Part shown: positions 50,987-58,735 of the stretch, in pieces
Position numbering within the stretch: position 1 is the first letter of the stretch
Layout of the letters: the number at the start of each line of letters is the position of its first letter
Source of the DNA: Blastococcus aurantiacus
GTDB lineage: Bacteria > Actinomycetota > Actinomycetes > Mycobacteriales > Geodermatophilaceae
Reading direction: 5' to 3'
Assembly: GCF_900102425.1 (NCBI RefSeq)
Contig: NZ_FNBT01000006.1
Coordinates: forward strand, 223,729 to 287,728
Length of the DNA: 64,000 nt
Notes under the pieces: model-generated
Database searches by the model: none
What the model was told of the DNA's origin: nothing
What the model saw: the letters and a program-made list of their open reading frames with translations, nothing else
Translations under genes and position numbers: made by a program

Positions 50987-51970
50987 GTGCCGCAGGTCCA
51001 GACCGTGAGAGGTCCCGTCGACACCGCCGAGCTCGGCCAGACGCTGATGCACGAGCACGTCTTCGTGCTCACCGCCGACATGCAGCAGAACTATCCCGAG
51101 GAGTGGGGGAGCGAGGACGAGCGTGTCGCCGACGCGGTCGGGAAGCTCCGGGCGCTGGAGGCCGTGGGCGTACGGACGATCGTCGACCCGACCGTCGTCG
51201 GGCTGGGCCGCTACATCCCCCGGATCCAGCGCATCGCCGAGCAGATCGACCTCAACATCGTGGTCGCCACGGGCTGCTACACCTACGACGACGTGCCCTT
51301 CTTCTTCCACCACCGCGGCCCGGCGCTCAACGCAGCGGTCGGCGCGGAGGTCCCCGACCCGATGGTCGACCTGTTCGTGCGCGACGTGGAGGAAGGCATC
51401 GCCGGTACCGGCGTCCGCGCCGCGTTCCTCAAGTGCGCGATCGACGCTCCTGGCCTGACGCCCGGCGTCGAGCGGGTCATGCGCGCCGTGGCCAAGGCCC
51501 ACCAGCGCACCGGCGTCCCGATCACCGTGCACACCCACCCGGGCACGCAGTCCGGGCTGGAGGTGCAGCGGGTGTTCGGCGAGGAGGGGGTCGACCCGGG
51601 CCGCGTCGTCCTCGGGCACAGCGGCGACACCTCCGACGCCGACCACCTCAGCGCGCTGGCCGATGCCGGGTTCGTGCTGGGCATGGACCGGTTCGGGATC
51701 TACCTCGACACCTCGTTCGAGGCGCGCTGCGACGTCGTCGTGGAGATGTGCCGCCGGGGCTACGCCGAGCGGATGGTGCTCTCGCAGGACACCTCCTGCT
51801 ACATCGACTGGATCGATCCGCAGGTCATGGCGCTGCTGCCGCAGTGGACCTACACGCACATCCACGAGGAGGTGCTGCCGTACCTGCGCGAGCACGGCGT
51901 CACCGATGACCAGATCGAGACGATGCTGGTGACCAACCCGCGGCGCTACTTCGACGGCTCCGCCGCCTGA
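50987..51970 (+). CDS. Phosphotriesterase-family hydrolase (PLL-like lactonase)
   Basis: A 327-residue amidohydrolase-fold protein. The binuclear metal site is complete: HEH in MHEHVF near residue 22, the bridging Lys in AFLKCAID near 148, His in VHTHPG and LGHSGD, and Asp in LSQDTS near 268. Such proteins often hydrolyse lactones rather than organophosphates. AGGAGG is well placed before GTG 50987. It follows the GMC gene on the same strand, so it may act on a lactone product (inference). Confidence 0.92.
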   Translation: MPQVQTVRGPVDTAELGQTLMHEHVFVLTADMQQNYPEEWGSEDERVADAVGKLRALEAVGVRTIVDPTVVGLGRYIPRIQRIAEQIDLNIVVATGCYTYDDVPFFFHHRGPALNAAVGAEVPDPMVDLFVRDVEEGIAGTGVRAAFLKCAIDAPGLTPGVERVMRAVAKAHQRTGVPITVHTHPGTQSGLEVQRVFGEEGVDPGRVVLGHSGDTSDADHLSALADAGFVLGMDRFGIYLDTSFEARCDVVVEMCRRGYAERMVLSQDTSCYIDWIDPQVMALLPQWTYTHIHEEVLPYLREHGVTDDQIETMLVTNPRRYFDGSAA

Positions 51971-52049
51971 CCCTCCCCGGAAGCGGATCGTCCCGGCGGC
52001 GCGTGAGTCGCAGCCGCCGGGACGCCGGGGTCGAGGGTGGAGCGCCGGG

Positions 52050-52265
52050 TCAGCGGACGGCGGGCAGCTCGCTCGTCGTGGTCGTGGTCAGCGGCGCCCA
52101 CGCGTCGGGGTGCGGCCGACCGGCCTGGGCGACCCACGTCTCGGTCCGTCCGGTGGCCGACGACCGGGCCACCGTGGCCGGCCGGGCGCTGAGGCTGACG
52201 ATGAGGGCCAGCAGCACGAGCAGCCCCACGAGGACGGCGCAGAGAACGAGGAGCGTCGAGAGCAT
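52050..52265 (-). CDS. Small single-pass membrane protein, unknown
   Basis: A 71-residue protein with one long N-terminal membrane helix (LLVLCAVLVGLLVLLALIVS) and a hydrophilic tail. I recognise no family. ATG 52265 begins the helix; an in-frame GTG at 52301 is possible. It lies alone between the lactonase and a divergent gene. Confidence 0.55.
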   Translation of the reverse strand: MLSTLLVLCAVLVGLLVLLALIVSLSARPATVARSSATGRTETWVAQAGRPHPDAWAPLTTTTTSELPAVR

Positions 52266-52449
52266 GCACAGAAAGTAGTGGGCCGGATCAGTCCGTGTCA
52301 CCGTGGCGCGACGGTCAGAAAGCGCTGAACCTGGCTCGCCCGATGTGCAGAATTCGCTGCCTGGCCTCGGCGTTCGTCCCGCCTGTCACACCGGAGTGCT
52401 CAACTCCCGCCAAGCCGGTCCGGGCCACCGTAGCGGGCCGGTGCGCATC

Positions 52450-52489
52450 CGCGGACCCATCGGCCGGAGTCCCGCCCGATGGGTCCGCG
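52450..52489. other. 14-bp perfect inverted repeat in a divergent promoter region
   Basis: CGCGGACCCATCGG (52450-52463) and CCGATGGGTCCGCG (52476-52489) flank a 12-nt loop, 49 nt upstream of GTG 52539. No gene ends here, so it is more likely a 5'-UTR structure or operator than a terminator. Confidence 0.6.
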
Positions 52490-52538
52490 TGGTCCCGGCG
52501 TCCCCGGGTAGGGAGCCCGTGGCGAGGGGAGCGACGAC

Positions 52539-53252
52539 GTGGCAGACCTGTCCCGAGGAGCCGGCCGGGTGGTGGCCGCGCCGCTGGCTGCGCTGGCCCG
52601 GTGGCGCAACGGCAAGCCGATGCACCCGCGGGGCGCGGTGTTCGACGCCGTCCTCGAGCGGCACGGGAGCGCCCGTCCGTGGGGCGTGCCCTTCCTCGAC
52701 GCGACGGCGCGGGACGACGTCGTCGTCCGGCTCTCCCGTGGTGCGGGTCTGCCGGCGCCCGTGCCGGACCTGCTGGGACTGGCCGTCCGCCTGGACGAGG
52801 GCTCGGAGCAGCCGGTCGACTTGCTGCTCTCCACGACCGGCCGGGGTGCGCTCACGCGGGTGGTCCCCGTGTTCCGCCGCGACACCGCCTCGGTCTACTG
52901 CTCGATCATGGCGTACAGCTCGGCGGCCGGACCCATCCGGCTGGCGGCGCTGCCGACGGGCGACGGGGTCCCCTCCGACCCCGAGCCCCTGGCCGCGTCG
53001 GTGCGACGGCGTCCGCTGGTGTTCGTGCTCGCCGCGGCGCGCGGGTTCGGGGCGTGGGCGCCGTTCGCCCGGCTGAGCATCGGCGAGGCGGTGCGCCCCC
53101 TGGACCCGGACCTGCGGTTCGACGCCGTGCGCCACCCGCCGCCGGGTCTGGTGCCCGACGGTCCGCTCGCCCGGTTCCGCGCGCCCGCCTACGCGGCCGC
53201 GCAGGAGGCCAGGGGCGGCTCCGGGGCCGCGACGGCCGGGACCAGCCACTGA
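52539..53252 (+). CDS. Uncharacterised protein with catalase-like core segment
   Basis: A 237-residue protein. The stretch GKPMHPRGAVFDAVLERHG, then DDVVVRLSRGAGLPAPVPDLLGLAVRL, resembles the catalase motif around the distal site (HakG..., VRFS...GfAvkf), but the catalytic His-Asn set is not evident and the protein is about half catalase length. It may be a heme-less relative. No signal peptide or membrane segment is visible. The start is GTG 52539. Confidence 0.6.
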   Translation: MADLSRGAGRVVAAPLAALARWRNGKPMHPRGAVFDAVLERHGSARPWGVPFLDATARDDVVVRLSRGAGLPAPVPDLLGLAVRLDEGSEQPVDLLLSTTGRGALTRVVPVFRRDTASVYCSIMAYSSAAGPIRLAALPTGDGVPSDPEPLAASVRRRPLVFVLAAARGFGAWAPFARLSIGEAVRPLDPDLRFDAVRHPPPGLVPDGPLARFRAPAYAAAQEARGGSGAATAGTSH

Positions 53253-53420
53253 CGGCTCGGATCGGGCCGGTCACCCGATGGAGTCGGTCACAGGTTGGCC
53301 ACGGTCAGGCAGGGTAGGGGAGGAGGCCGTCCTGCCCGAACCACGTGGCAGGGCTGCCGCGCGTCGAGCACACCGATCGACGCGGTGCTCGACCGCACGA
53401 GGAGCGAAGCCGCGCCAGTG

Positions 53421-54449
53421 ATGTCCGCCGACCCCCACCCGGGTGAGCCGTCTCCCGGGGAGCAGAGCCCGCTCCGCGTGGGCAGCGTGCCGTTCAGCGA
53501 CCGGTACGTCGACGCCGTGCTGCCGCCGGGCGCCGTGCGCGTGGGGCCGGAGGACGAGCCGAGCCGCTGGCTGGACGAGGACCACCTGGTCGAGCACGCC
53601 GGTGAGCTCGACGTGCTGCACCTGCACTCCGGCTACGGTCACCTGCGCGTCCGGGACCTGGAGCGCTGGGCGGAGACCGTGCGGCGGCTGGGGGTCCCGC
53701 TGGTCGTCACCGTGCACCAGCTGCGCGACGCCACGCAGGGCTCGCGGAGCCGGCACGACGCCCACCTGGAGGCGGTGCTGGGGACGGCGGAGGTCGTGCT
53801 GACGCTCACGCCGTCGGCCGCGGACGAGATCGCGGACCGCTACGGGCGGACGGCGATCGTGCTCGCCCACCCCTCGCTCGCCGTGCCGGACCCGGAGCTG
53901 GGCGCCGAGCGGGGCCTCGTCGGTGTCCAGCTGGCCACGGCGTCCCCGGCGGTACCGGACCCGGCGGCCGTGGCCCGCGCCGCGGCGTCCGGAGCGGTCT
54001 CCGGCGGCGGGCGGCTGCGGGTCCTCGCCCCAGCCGGCTCGGACGTCGACCCCGGCGTGCGCGTGATGGCCGAGCGCGGGGAACTCGAACTGGTCGTGCA
54101 CCGGCCCGAGGACCTGGCGGCCCAGCTGCAGCAGCTGCACGTGGCCGTCCTGCCGGAGCGGTGCGGCACGCACTCCCGCGACCTGGAGGTGTGCCGCGAC
54201 GTCGGTACCCGCGTCGTCGCGCCCAGCTGCGGCTTCTTCGCCGACCAGTGGTCGGAGGTGGTGACCTACGCCAACGACGAGGTCGACGGCCTGGACCCGG
54301 TGTCCCTGACCGCCGCAGTGTCGGTGGCGCTCACCAGCCCCATGCCCCGCCCGGCCGACCGCGCGTGGCGCGGGGAGCAGGCGGAGGCGGTCCGGCGGGT
54401 GCACGCGGAGGTCTACGCCCAGGTGGCGGCCGACCGCAGCTGGGTGTGA
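53421..54449 (+). CDS. Glycosyltransferase-like protein (GT-B fold)
   Basis: A 342-residue protein with GT-B features: LDVLHLHSGYGHL, VPLVVTVHQLRD, DAHLEAVLGTAEVVLTLTPSAADEI in the first half, and GRLRVLAPAGSDVDPGVR, LHVAVLPERCGTHSRDLEVCRDVGTRVVAP in the second. That last stretch takes the place of the donor-binding EXXXXXXXE region. Donor and acceptor are unknown. ATG 53421 is used; GTG 53418 directly precedes it. Confidence 0.75.
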   Translation: MSADPHPGEPSPGEQSPLRVGSVPFSDRYVDAVLPPGAVRVGPEDEPSRWLDEDHLVEHAGELDVLHLHSGYGHLRVRDLERWAETVRRLGVPLVVTVHQLRDATQGSRSRHDAHLEAVLGTAEVVLTLTPSAADEIADRYGRTAIVLAHPSLAVPDPELGAERGLVGVQLATASPAVPDPAAVARAAASGAVSGGGRLRVLAPAGSDVDPGVRVMAERGELELVVHRPEDLAAQLQQLHVAVLPERCGTHSRDLEVCRDVGTRVVAPSCGFFADQWSEVVTYANDEVDGLDPVSLTAAVSVALTSPMPRPADRAWRGEQAEAVRRVHAEVYAQVAADRSWV

Positions 54450-54489
54450 GCCCGCGGCCGGACGACGGCGGCGGGGGAAGAGAAGAGGG

Positions 54490-54563
54490 TGGGCAGGGGC
54501 GGGGTCGAACCGCCGACCTCTCACTTTTCAGGCGAGCGCTCGTACCGACTGAGCTACCTGCCC
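54490..54563 (-). tRNA. tRNA-Phe (GAA)
   Basis: Acceptor GGGCAGG/CCTGCCC with A discriminator, anticodon loop CTGAAAA and T-arm GGTTCGACC. It is the last of three co-directional tRNAs. Confidence 0.97.
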
Positions 54564-54588
54564 CTCCCGGTGCTCGCGCACCGGGTAG

Positions 54589-54662
54589 CGACCCTGACGG
54601 GACTCGAACCCGCGACCTCCGCCGTGACAGGGCGGCGCGCTAACCAACTGCGCTACAGGGCC
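54589..54662 (-). tRNA. tRNA-Asp (GTC)
   Basis: Acceptor GGCCCTG/CAGGGTC with G discriminator, anticodon loop CTGTCAC and T-loop TTCGAGT. Confidence 0.97.
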
Positions 54663-54679
54663 TTGCTGTGGTGTTGCTG

Positions 54680-54752
54680 TGCCCCCAACGGGGTTCGAAC
54701 CCGTGCTACCGCCTTGAAAGGGCGGCGTCCTGGACCACTAGACGATGAGGGC
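54680..54752 (-). tRNA. tRNA-Glu (TTC)
   Basis: Acceptor GCCCTCA/TGGGGGC with A discriminator, anticodon loop CTTTCAA and T-loop TTCGAAC. First of the Glu-Asp-Phe cluster. Confidence 0.97.
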
Positions 54753-54841
54753 TCGTTCTGCCGGGGGCAGAGGAAACAATACATGCCGCCGGAGGGCCTC
54801 CTGCACAGGGGCGCCGGCCGTGCCGCGCCCCCGCGCCGTCC

Positions 54842-55177
54842 TCAGCCGAGGGAGGCGGTGAGCTCGACGCGGTCCTCGGCGACCGACGTGCACTCGAGGT
54901 CCAGCGGGCCGGCGGCGACGCTCTCGCCCTCGGCGCAGGAGACGTTCGCCCCGGCGACGCCGAGCGAGGCCCTGCCGTCCTGGGTGCCGGAGAACGTCAG
55001 CGTGGTGCCGAGCACCTCGACCTGCGCGTCGGTGCCCTCGAGGATCACCGTGCACGAGCTCGGTGAGCACTGCACGTTCTCCGAGCCGAAGGTGCAGCCG
55101 GCCAGGACCGGGAGGCTCAGCCCGAAGGCAAGCAGACCGGCGGCCAGGCGGGAGCGGGGCGTCGTCGTCGCGGGCAT
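54842..55177 (-). CDS. Small lipoprotein, unknown
   Basis: A 111-residue exported protein: basic start, hydrophobic core and lipobox LAGC with Cys near residue 28. The mature part is short and beta-rich with several Cys residues (VQCSPSSCTVILEG, VSCAEGES, LECTSV), suggesting disulfides. No family is recognised. ATG 55177 lies 6 nt after TACCCT on the minus strand. Confidence 0.8.
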   Translation of the reverse strand: MPATTTPRSRLAAGLLAFGLSLPVLAGCTFGSENVQCSPSSCTVILEGTDAQVEVLGTTLTFSGTQDGRASLGVAGANVSCAEGESVAAGPLDLECTSVAEDRVELTASLG

Positions 55178-55183
55178 GAGCCG

Positions 55184-55189
55184 AGGGTA
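55184..55189 (-). promoter_or_regulatory. -10 box of the small lipoprotein gene
   Basis: TACCCT on the minus strand, 6 nt before ATG 55177: leaderless layout. Confidence 0.5.
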
Positions 55190-55200
55190 GAGCCGTGCGG

Positions 55201-56694
55201 TCAGTCGGTCGTGGACGCCGGGCTGCTGTCGGCGTCGTCGTCCCCGTCGTCGTCCCCGTCGTCGTCCCCGTCCTGGGGGACGACGGTGCGCTCGATGGTC
55301 ACCTCGGACTCCCCGAGACCGCCGAGAATGATGTCGTCGTAGGCCTGCAGCCGGCCGGTGGACGCCGAGAAGTAGAGCACCGTGCAGGTCAGCGGTTCGG
55401 GGTACTCGCCCTCCAGCGCGCGCAGACCCGCCCCGCCGGTCGAGCCCTGCACCATGAGCAGGGTTCCGTCGTCCAGCTCGGAGACGTCGCGGTCGTGCGT
55501 GTGCCCGGCCAGGACCACCGGGGTGAGGCCGTCCAGCGGAGGTGCCTGCTCCGGATCGTGGACGAGGGCCACGTCCGGTGGCTCGTCCAGCGACTCGACG
55601 AGGTCCGCCAGGCGCTCGCCGGACCGCGTCAGCACCTCCGGGTCGGCGTCGTCGTCGCCGGTGCTCTTGTCGGGAGTGAACCGGGGGTCCCGCGCGCCGA
55701 CGACGGACAGCCCGGCGATCTCGACCCGCGAGTCGTCGAGGACGGTGACGTTCGGCAGGGCGGCCATCCGGTCCGCGGTCACGGCGGAGTCGTGGTTGCC
55801 GCGGATGAAGACGTAGGGCACGTCCAGCGCGCCGACCGAGGTGAGCACCTGGTTCTCCGGCGGGCTGCCCCAGTCGACGATGTCACCGGTGTCGAGCACG
55901 CCGTCGACCCGGAACTGGCCGGCCACCTGCCGCATCAGATCGAAGCCGGCGGGGTTGAGGTGGATGTCGGACACGTGCAGCAGCGTCACGGTCTCGTCGT
56001 CCGCGCCGGGCGGCGGTAGCGCAGCGAGGGTGCTGTACAGCGAGCCGACGTTCGCGACGAGGTCGGTCAGCGAGGCGCGGTAGGCGTCGAACCGGGCGAC
56101 GAGGTCCTGGGCGCTGCCGATGAGGCTGTTGGCGTTCACCAGGAGGCCGGTGTACGTGGGCGTGGACAGTGCCTCGGGCCGCCACGTGGTGGCGCCGACG
56201 CCTCCGATGCCCAGCAGCAGCGCGCCGGTCAGGCCGGCGGCGATCAGCGGCTCGCGGCGTCGCCGCAGCACCACCCAGGAGACCAGGGCCGCGCCGGCGA
56301 GCGCCGCGAGCACGGTGATGACCACCAGCTTCACCACGGCGTCCTGCAGGTCCTCGGTGACGCGGTCGACGACGCCGGCGAGGCGGACCGGATCGTTGGC
56401 GAGGGCCTCCGCGCGGACCTGGTCCACGCGCTGCAGCTGGACGTCGAGGCGCAGCGGGCCGTCGAAGACGTCGGCGGCCAGGGAGCCCAGCGGGGGGACC
56501 GCGACCTCGGCGCCACCGGAGCCGGGACGGATGGCGAGGGTGGCGTCGAAGGGGCCGATCGGCGCCGAGATGCGGGCGAAGAGCAGGACGGCGATCAGTG
56601 CGCCGACCAGCGCCAGGGCGACGCGCGCCGTCCACCGGCCGGCGACGCGACCACGGCGTCGCCACGGCGACGCGGGGTCCGGCGGCTGCTCCAC
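55201..56694 (-). CDS. Membrane-anchored metallophosphoesterase
   Basis: A 497-residue protein. One N-terminal helix (residues about 23-42), a domain of about 80 residues, then two more helices (near 120-140 and 150-170) precede the phosphoesterase. The domain has LHVSDIHLN, DTGDIVDWG, IRGNHDS and LAGHTHD, the full two-metal set. The C-terminus is a repeated acidic tail (DGDDD)n written by a 12-bp microsatellite. GTG 56694 follows TAGCCT by 6 nt. The substrate is unknown. Confidence 0.9.
   Translation of the reverse strand: MEQPPDPASPWRRRGRVAGRWTARVALALVGALIAVLLFARISAPIGPFDATLAIRPGSGGAEVAVPPLGSLAADVFDGPLRLDVQLQRVDQVRAEALANDPVRLAGVVDRVTEDLQDAVVKLVVITVLAALAGAALVSWVVLRRRREPLIAAGLTGALLLGIGGVGATTWRPEALSTPTYTGLLVNANSLIGSAQDLVARFDAYRASLTDLVANVGSLYSTLAALPPPGADDETVTLLHVSDIHLNPAGFDLMRQVAGQFRVDGVLDTGDIVDWGSPPENQVLTSVGALDVPYVFIRGNHDSAVTADRMAALPNVTVLDDSRVEIAGLSVVGARDPRFTPDKSTGDDDADPEVLTRSGERLADLVESLDEPPDVALVHDPEQAPPLDGLTPVVLAGHTHDRDVSELDDGTLLMVQGSTGGAGLRALEGEYPEPLTCTVLYFSASTGRLQAYDDIILGGLGESEVTIERTVVPQDGDDDGDDDGDDDADSSPASTTD
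55234..55269 (-). repeat. 12-bp microsatellite in the phosphoesterase tail
   Basis: Three exact copies of GTCGTCGTCCCC (plus strand) encode the Gly-Asp-Asp-Asp tail. Slippage here would change tail length in 4-residue steps without a frameshift. Confidence 0.85.
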
Positions 56695-56700
56695 CTGCTC

Positions 56701-56706
56701 AGGCTA
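56701..56706 (-). promoter_or_regulatory. -10 box of the metallophosphoesterase gene
   Basis: TAGCCT on the minus strand, 6 nt before GTG 56694: leaderless layout. Confidence 0.5.
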
Positions 56707-56747
56707 GTGAGGCCTCGGCCGTGGCGGGCGTCCGGACGGCGGTCCGG

Positions 56748-57269
56748 TCAGCCCTCGGAGAGCGCGGGACGGCGGAAGATCCAGCGCAGCGCGATGAAGC
56801 GCAGCAGGCCGATGATCGCGGTCACGGTGACCACCGCGGTGATCTGCAGCCAGACCTGGTCCTCGGCGGCGGTGGTGTTCACCCAGCTCAGGGTGGCGCT
56901 GGTGGCCACGAGCCCGAGCGCGGCGACGGTGCTGGCCTCCCACTGGGCGGTGAACCAGCCCACGCGGTCCTCGGCGTGGAAGGTCAGCCGGCGGTGCATC
57001 TCGTTGGCCAGCACGGTGGACGCGACGGTCGCGATGAGGTGCGCGCCCAGGTAGCCCATGCCCTGGAACGGGATGAAGAGCAGTGCGTAGACGAGCGTGG
57101 TCGAGCCGCCGACCAGCAGGAAACGGGCGAACTGGGCCAGCGTGTCGTCCTGCCGCAGCCGGTCGGCCAGCCGCTCGGTCCACGGGGCCGGAGCGGCGAT
57201 CTCCGCGACCGGCTCACCCACGGCGTCGCGGCCAGAGGCGCAGCGGCGCAGCAGGGTCTGGCGGGTCAC
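56748..57269 (-). CDS. GtrA-family membrane protein
   Basis: A 173-residue protein with a hydrophilic 45-residue N-terminus and four membrane helices, beginning with the GtrA motif FARFLLVGGSTTLVYALLF and including LANEMHRRLTF. GtrA proteins help move lipid-linked sugars for cell-surface glycan synthesis. No glycosyltransferase is adjacent. Start is GTG 57269. Confidence 0.88.
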   Translation of the reverse strand: MTRQTLLRRCASGRDAVGEPVAEIAAPAPWTERLADRLRQDDTLAQFARFLLVGGSTTLVYALLFIPFQGMGYLGAHLIATVASTVLANEMHRRLTFHAEDRVGWFTAQWEASTVAALGLVATSATLSWVNTTAAEDQVWLQITAVVTVTAIIGLLRFIALRWIFRRPALSEG

Positions 57270-57451
57270 GGAGGTCCTTCCGGGCGGGAGCAGGTCGTAC
57301 GCGGTCCAGCGTCCTCCCCGGATCGCGCGTCGTCACAGGTCAGCATGCCCGCCGGAGCTGACGGAATGCACCGGATTACCTGGAAAGCACCAGGACGAGA
57401 CCTGGTCGTGACCGGGGAGTCGTCACCGGGCGTTGCGGGTAGGGGACCGCC

Positions 57452-58333
57452 ATGAGTCTCATGGGGTTCCTCGACCGGGTCGCGGACGTCGCGACGTTCG
57501 ACAAGGTGATCGAGCCGGCCCGCCGCGCGGTGCTCGGCGCGCTGAAGCCGCCCGCGGTCAAGGACCTCCTCCACGGCACGTGGATCGGCCACCCGCTGCA
57601 CCCGATCCTGGTGCAGGTCCCGGTGGGCAGCTGGGTGTCCGCCGGCCTGCTGGACGTCGTCCCGAGGATGCGGCCGGCGGCCACGGCCCTCATCGGGATC
57701 GGGGTGGCCGCGGCCGTGCCCGCGGCGGCATCGGGGGCGGCGGACTGGTCGGAGCAGGACACCGGCGTGCGCCGCCTCGGCGCGCTGCACGCCGTCCTGA
57801 ACACGGTCGCGCTGGGCCTGTACGTCGGCTCCCTGGCCGCGCGGAAGAACGACCGGGGCGGGCTCGGGCGGGTGCTGTCCTACAGCGGGCTCGCCATCGC
57901 CGGGGGGTCGGCGGCGATCGGCGGCCACATGTCCTACGCGCAGTCCTCCGGGGCCTCGCACGCCGCGACGGCGGTGCGCGCCCTGTCGACGGACTGGCTG
58001 GACCTCGGCCCGCTCGACGACTTCCCCGAAGGGCGCCCGGCGCTGCGCACGGGAACGGGTGGGTCGGCCGACGTTCCCCTCGCGGTGGTGCGGCGCGGGA
58101 CACGGGTCGACGTGTTCGTCGGAGCCTGCTCGCACCTGTCCGGGCCGCTACAGGACGGGACGGTCGAGGAGGTGCGCGGCTCCCAGTGCCTGGTCTGCCC
58201 GTGGCACGGCTCGGCGTTCGACCTGGACAGCGGCGAGCCGCGGCGTGGGCCGGCCGCCAACCCGCAGGAGAAGCTCGAGGTGCGCATGGAGGCCGGGCGC
58301 GTGATGGCGCGGGTGCCGAGCCGGCACCGCTGA
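57452..58333 (+). CDS. DUF2231 membrane protein fused to a Rieske [2Fe-2S] domain
   Basis: A 293-residue fusion. Residues about 40-175 are a four-helix DUF2231 domain (GTWIGHPLHPILVQVPVGSW start). After a linker, residues about 200-290 are a Rieske ferredoxin with CSHLSGPL and CPWHGSAF, supplying the Cys-His pairs for a 2Fe-2S cluster. DUF2231 may hold heme through the conserved His residues. Together this suggests a small membrane electron-transfer protein; the partner is unknown. Confidence 0.9.
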   Translation: MSLMGFLDRVADVATFDKVIEPARRAVLGALKPPAVKDLLHGTWIGHPLHPILVQVPVGSWVSAGLLDVVPRMRPAATALIGIGVAAAVPAAASGAADWSEQDTGVRRLGALHAVLNTVALGLYVGSLAARKNDRGGLGRVLSYSGLAIAGGSAAIGGHMSYAQSSGASHAATAVRALSTDWLDLGPLDDFPEGRPALRTGTGGSADVPLAVVRRGTRVDVFVGACSHLSGPLQDGTVEEVRGSQCLVCPWHGSAFDLDSGEPRRGPAANPQEKLEVRMEAGRVMARVPSRHR

Positions 58334-58347
58334 GGCCGGGAAAGAAG

Positions 58348-58388
58348 CCGGCCCGGTCGGCCCGGGGGGAACGGGTCGGCCGGGCCGG
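58348..58388. terminator. Hairpin terminator after the Rieske fusion gene
   Basis: CCGGCCCGGTCGGCCCG pairs with CGGGTCGGCCGGGCCGG (two G-T positions) around a short loop, 15 bp after the stop. Confidence 0.8.
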
Positions 58389-58557
58389 GGTACGTGGCCG
58401 CACCCTGTGCAGGCAGGGCGGGACGGTCATGACTGTAGGTAACCGAGGCCGGGGTGGGGCATCCCCTGATCGGGTGTAAAGCGGACGCCCCGGTGACGCA
58501 AAGCACGCATCGCGCCGGACGCGGTTCATCCGCAGGCGCAGCGGGCACCGGACGGCG

Positions 58558-58656
58558 GTGTTCTTCCTCTTCTCCAGCCGCCTGGGGTGCCTCGGTTCGC
58601 TGGCACTGTCCGCGCTGATCACCGTGCTCCTGCTCGTGCTCCTCGACGTCCTGTGA
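58558..58656 (+). CDS. 32-residue single-helix membrane protein
   Basis: GTG 58558 opens 32 codons: VFFLFSSRLGCLGSLALSA, then LITVLLLVLLDVL and TGA. The frame is open further back to a TAA at 58476 with basic residues (RFIRRRSGHRTA), but no standard start lies there. The composition is typical of small actinobacterial membrane proteins (FLFS-RLGC). No ribosome site is clear. Confidence 0.5.
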   Translation: MFFLFSSRLGCLGSLALSALITVLLLVLLDVL

Positions 58657-58735
58657 CGGGGGACGACGTCCCAGTGGGGATGCGGCGGTGGGACACGTCA
58701 CGCGCGAGATGTCCGGGCCCGGGTACGTAGACCCC

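Noticed and set aside
54490..54752. tRNA-Glu/Asp/Phe cluster as unusual
   Set aside because: All three fold normally and the order is common in actinobacteria.
54489..55190. Long plus-strand frame across the tRNA cluster
   Set aside because: It is the antisense translation of tRNA genes (typical GVEPPTSHFSGE and GLEPATSAVTG motifs), a classic false gene.
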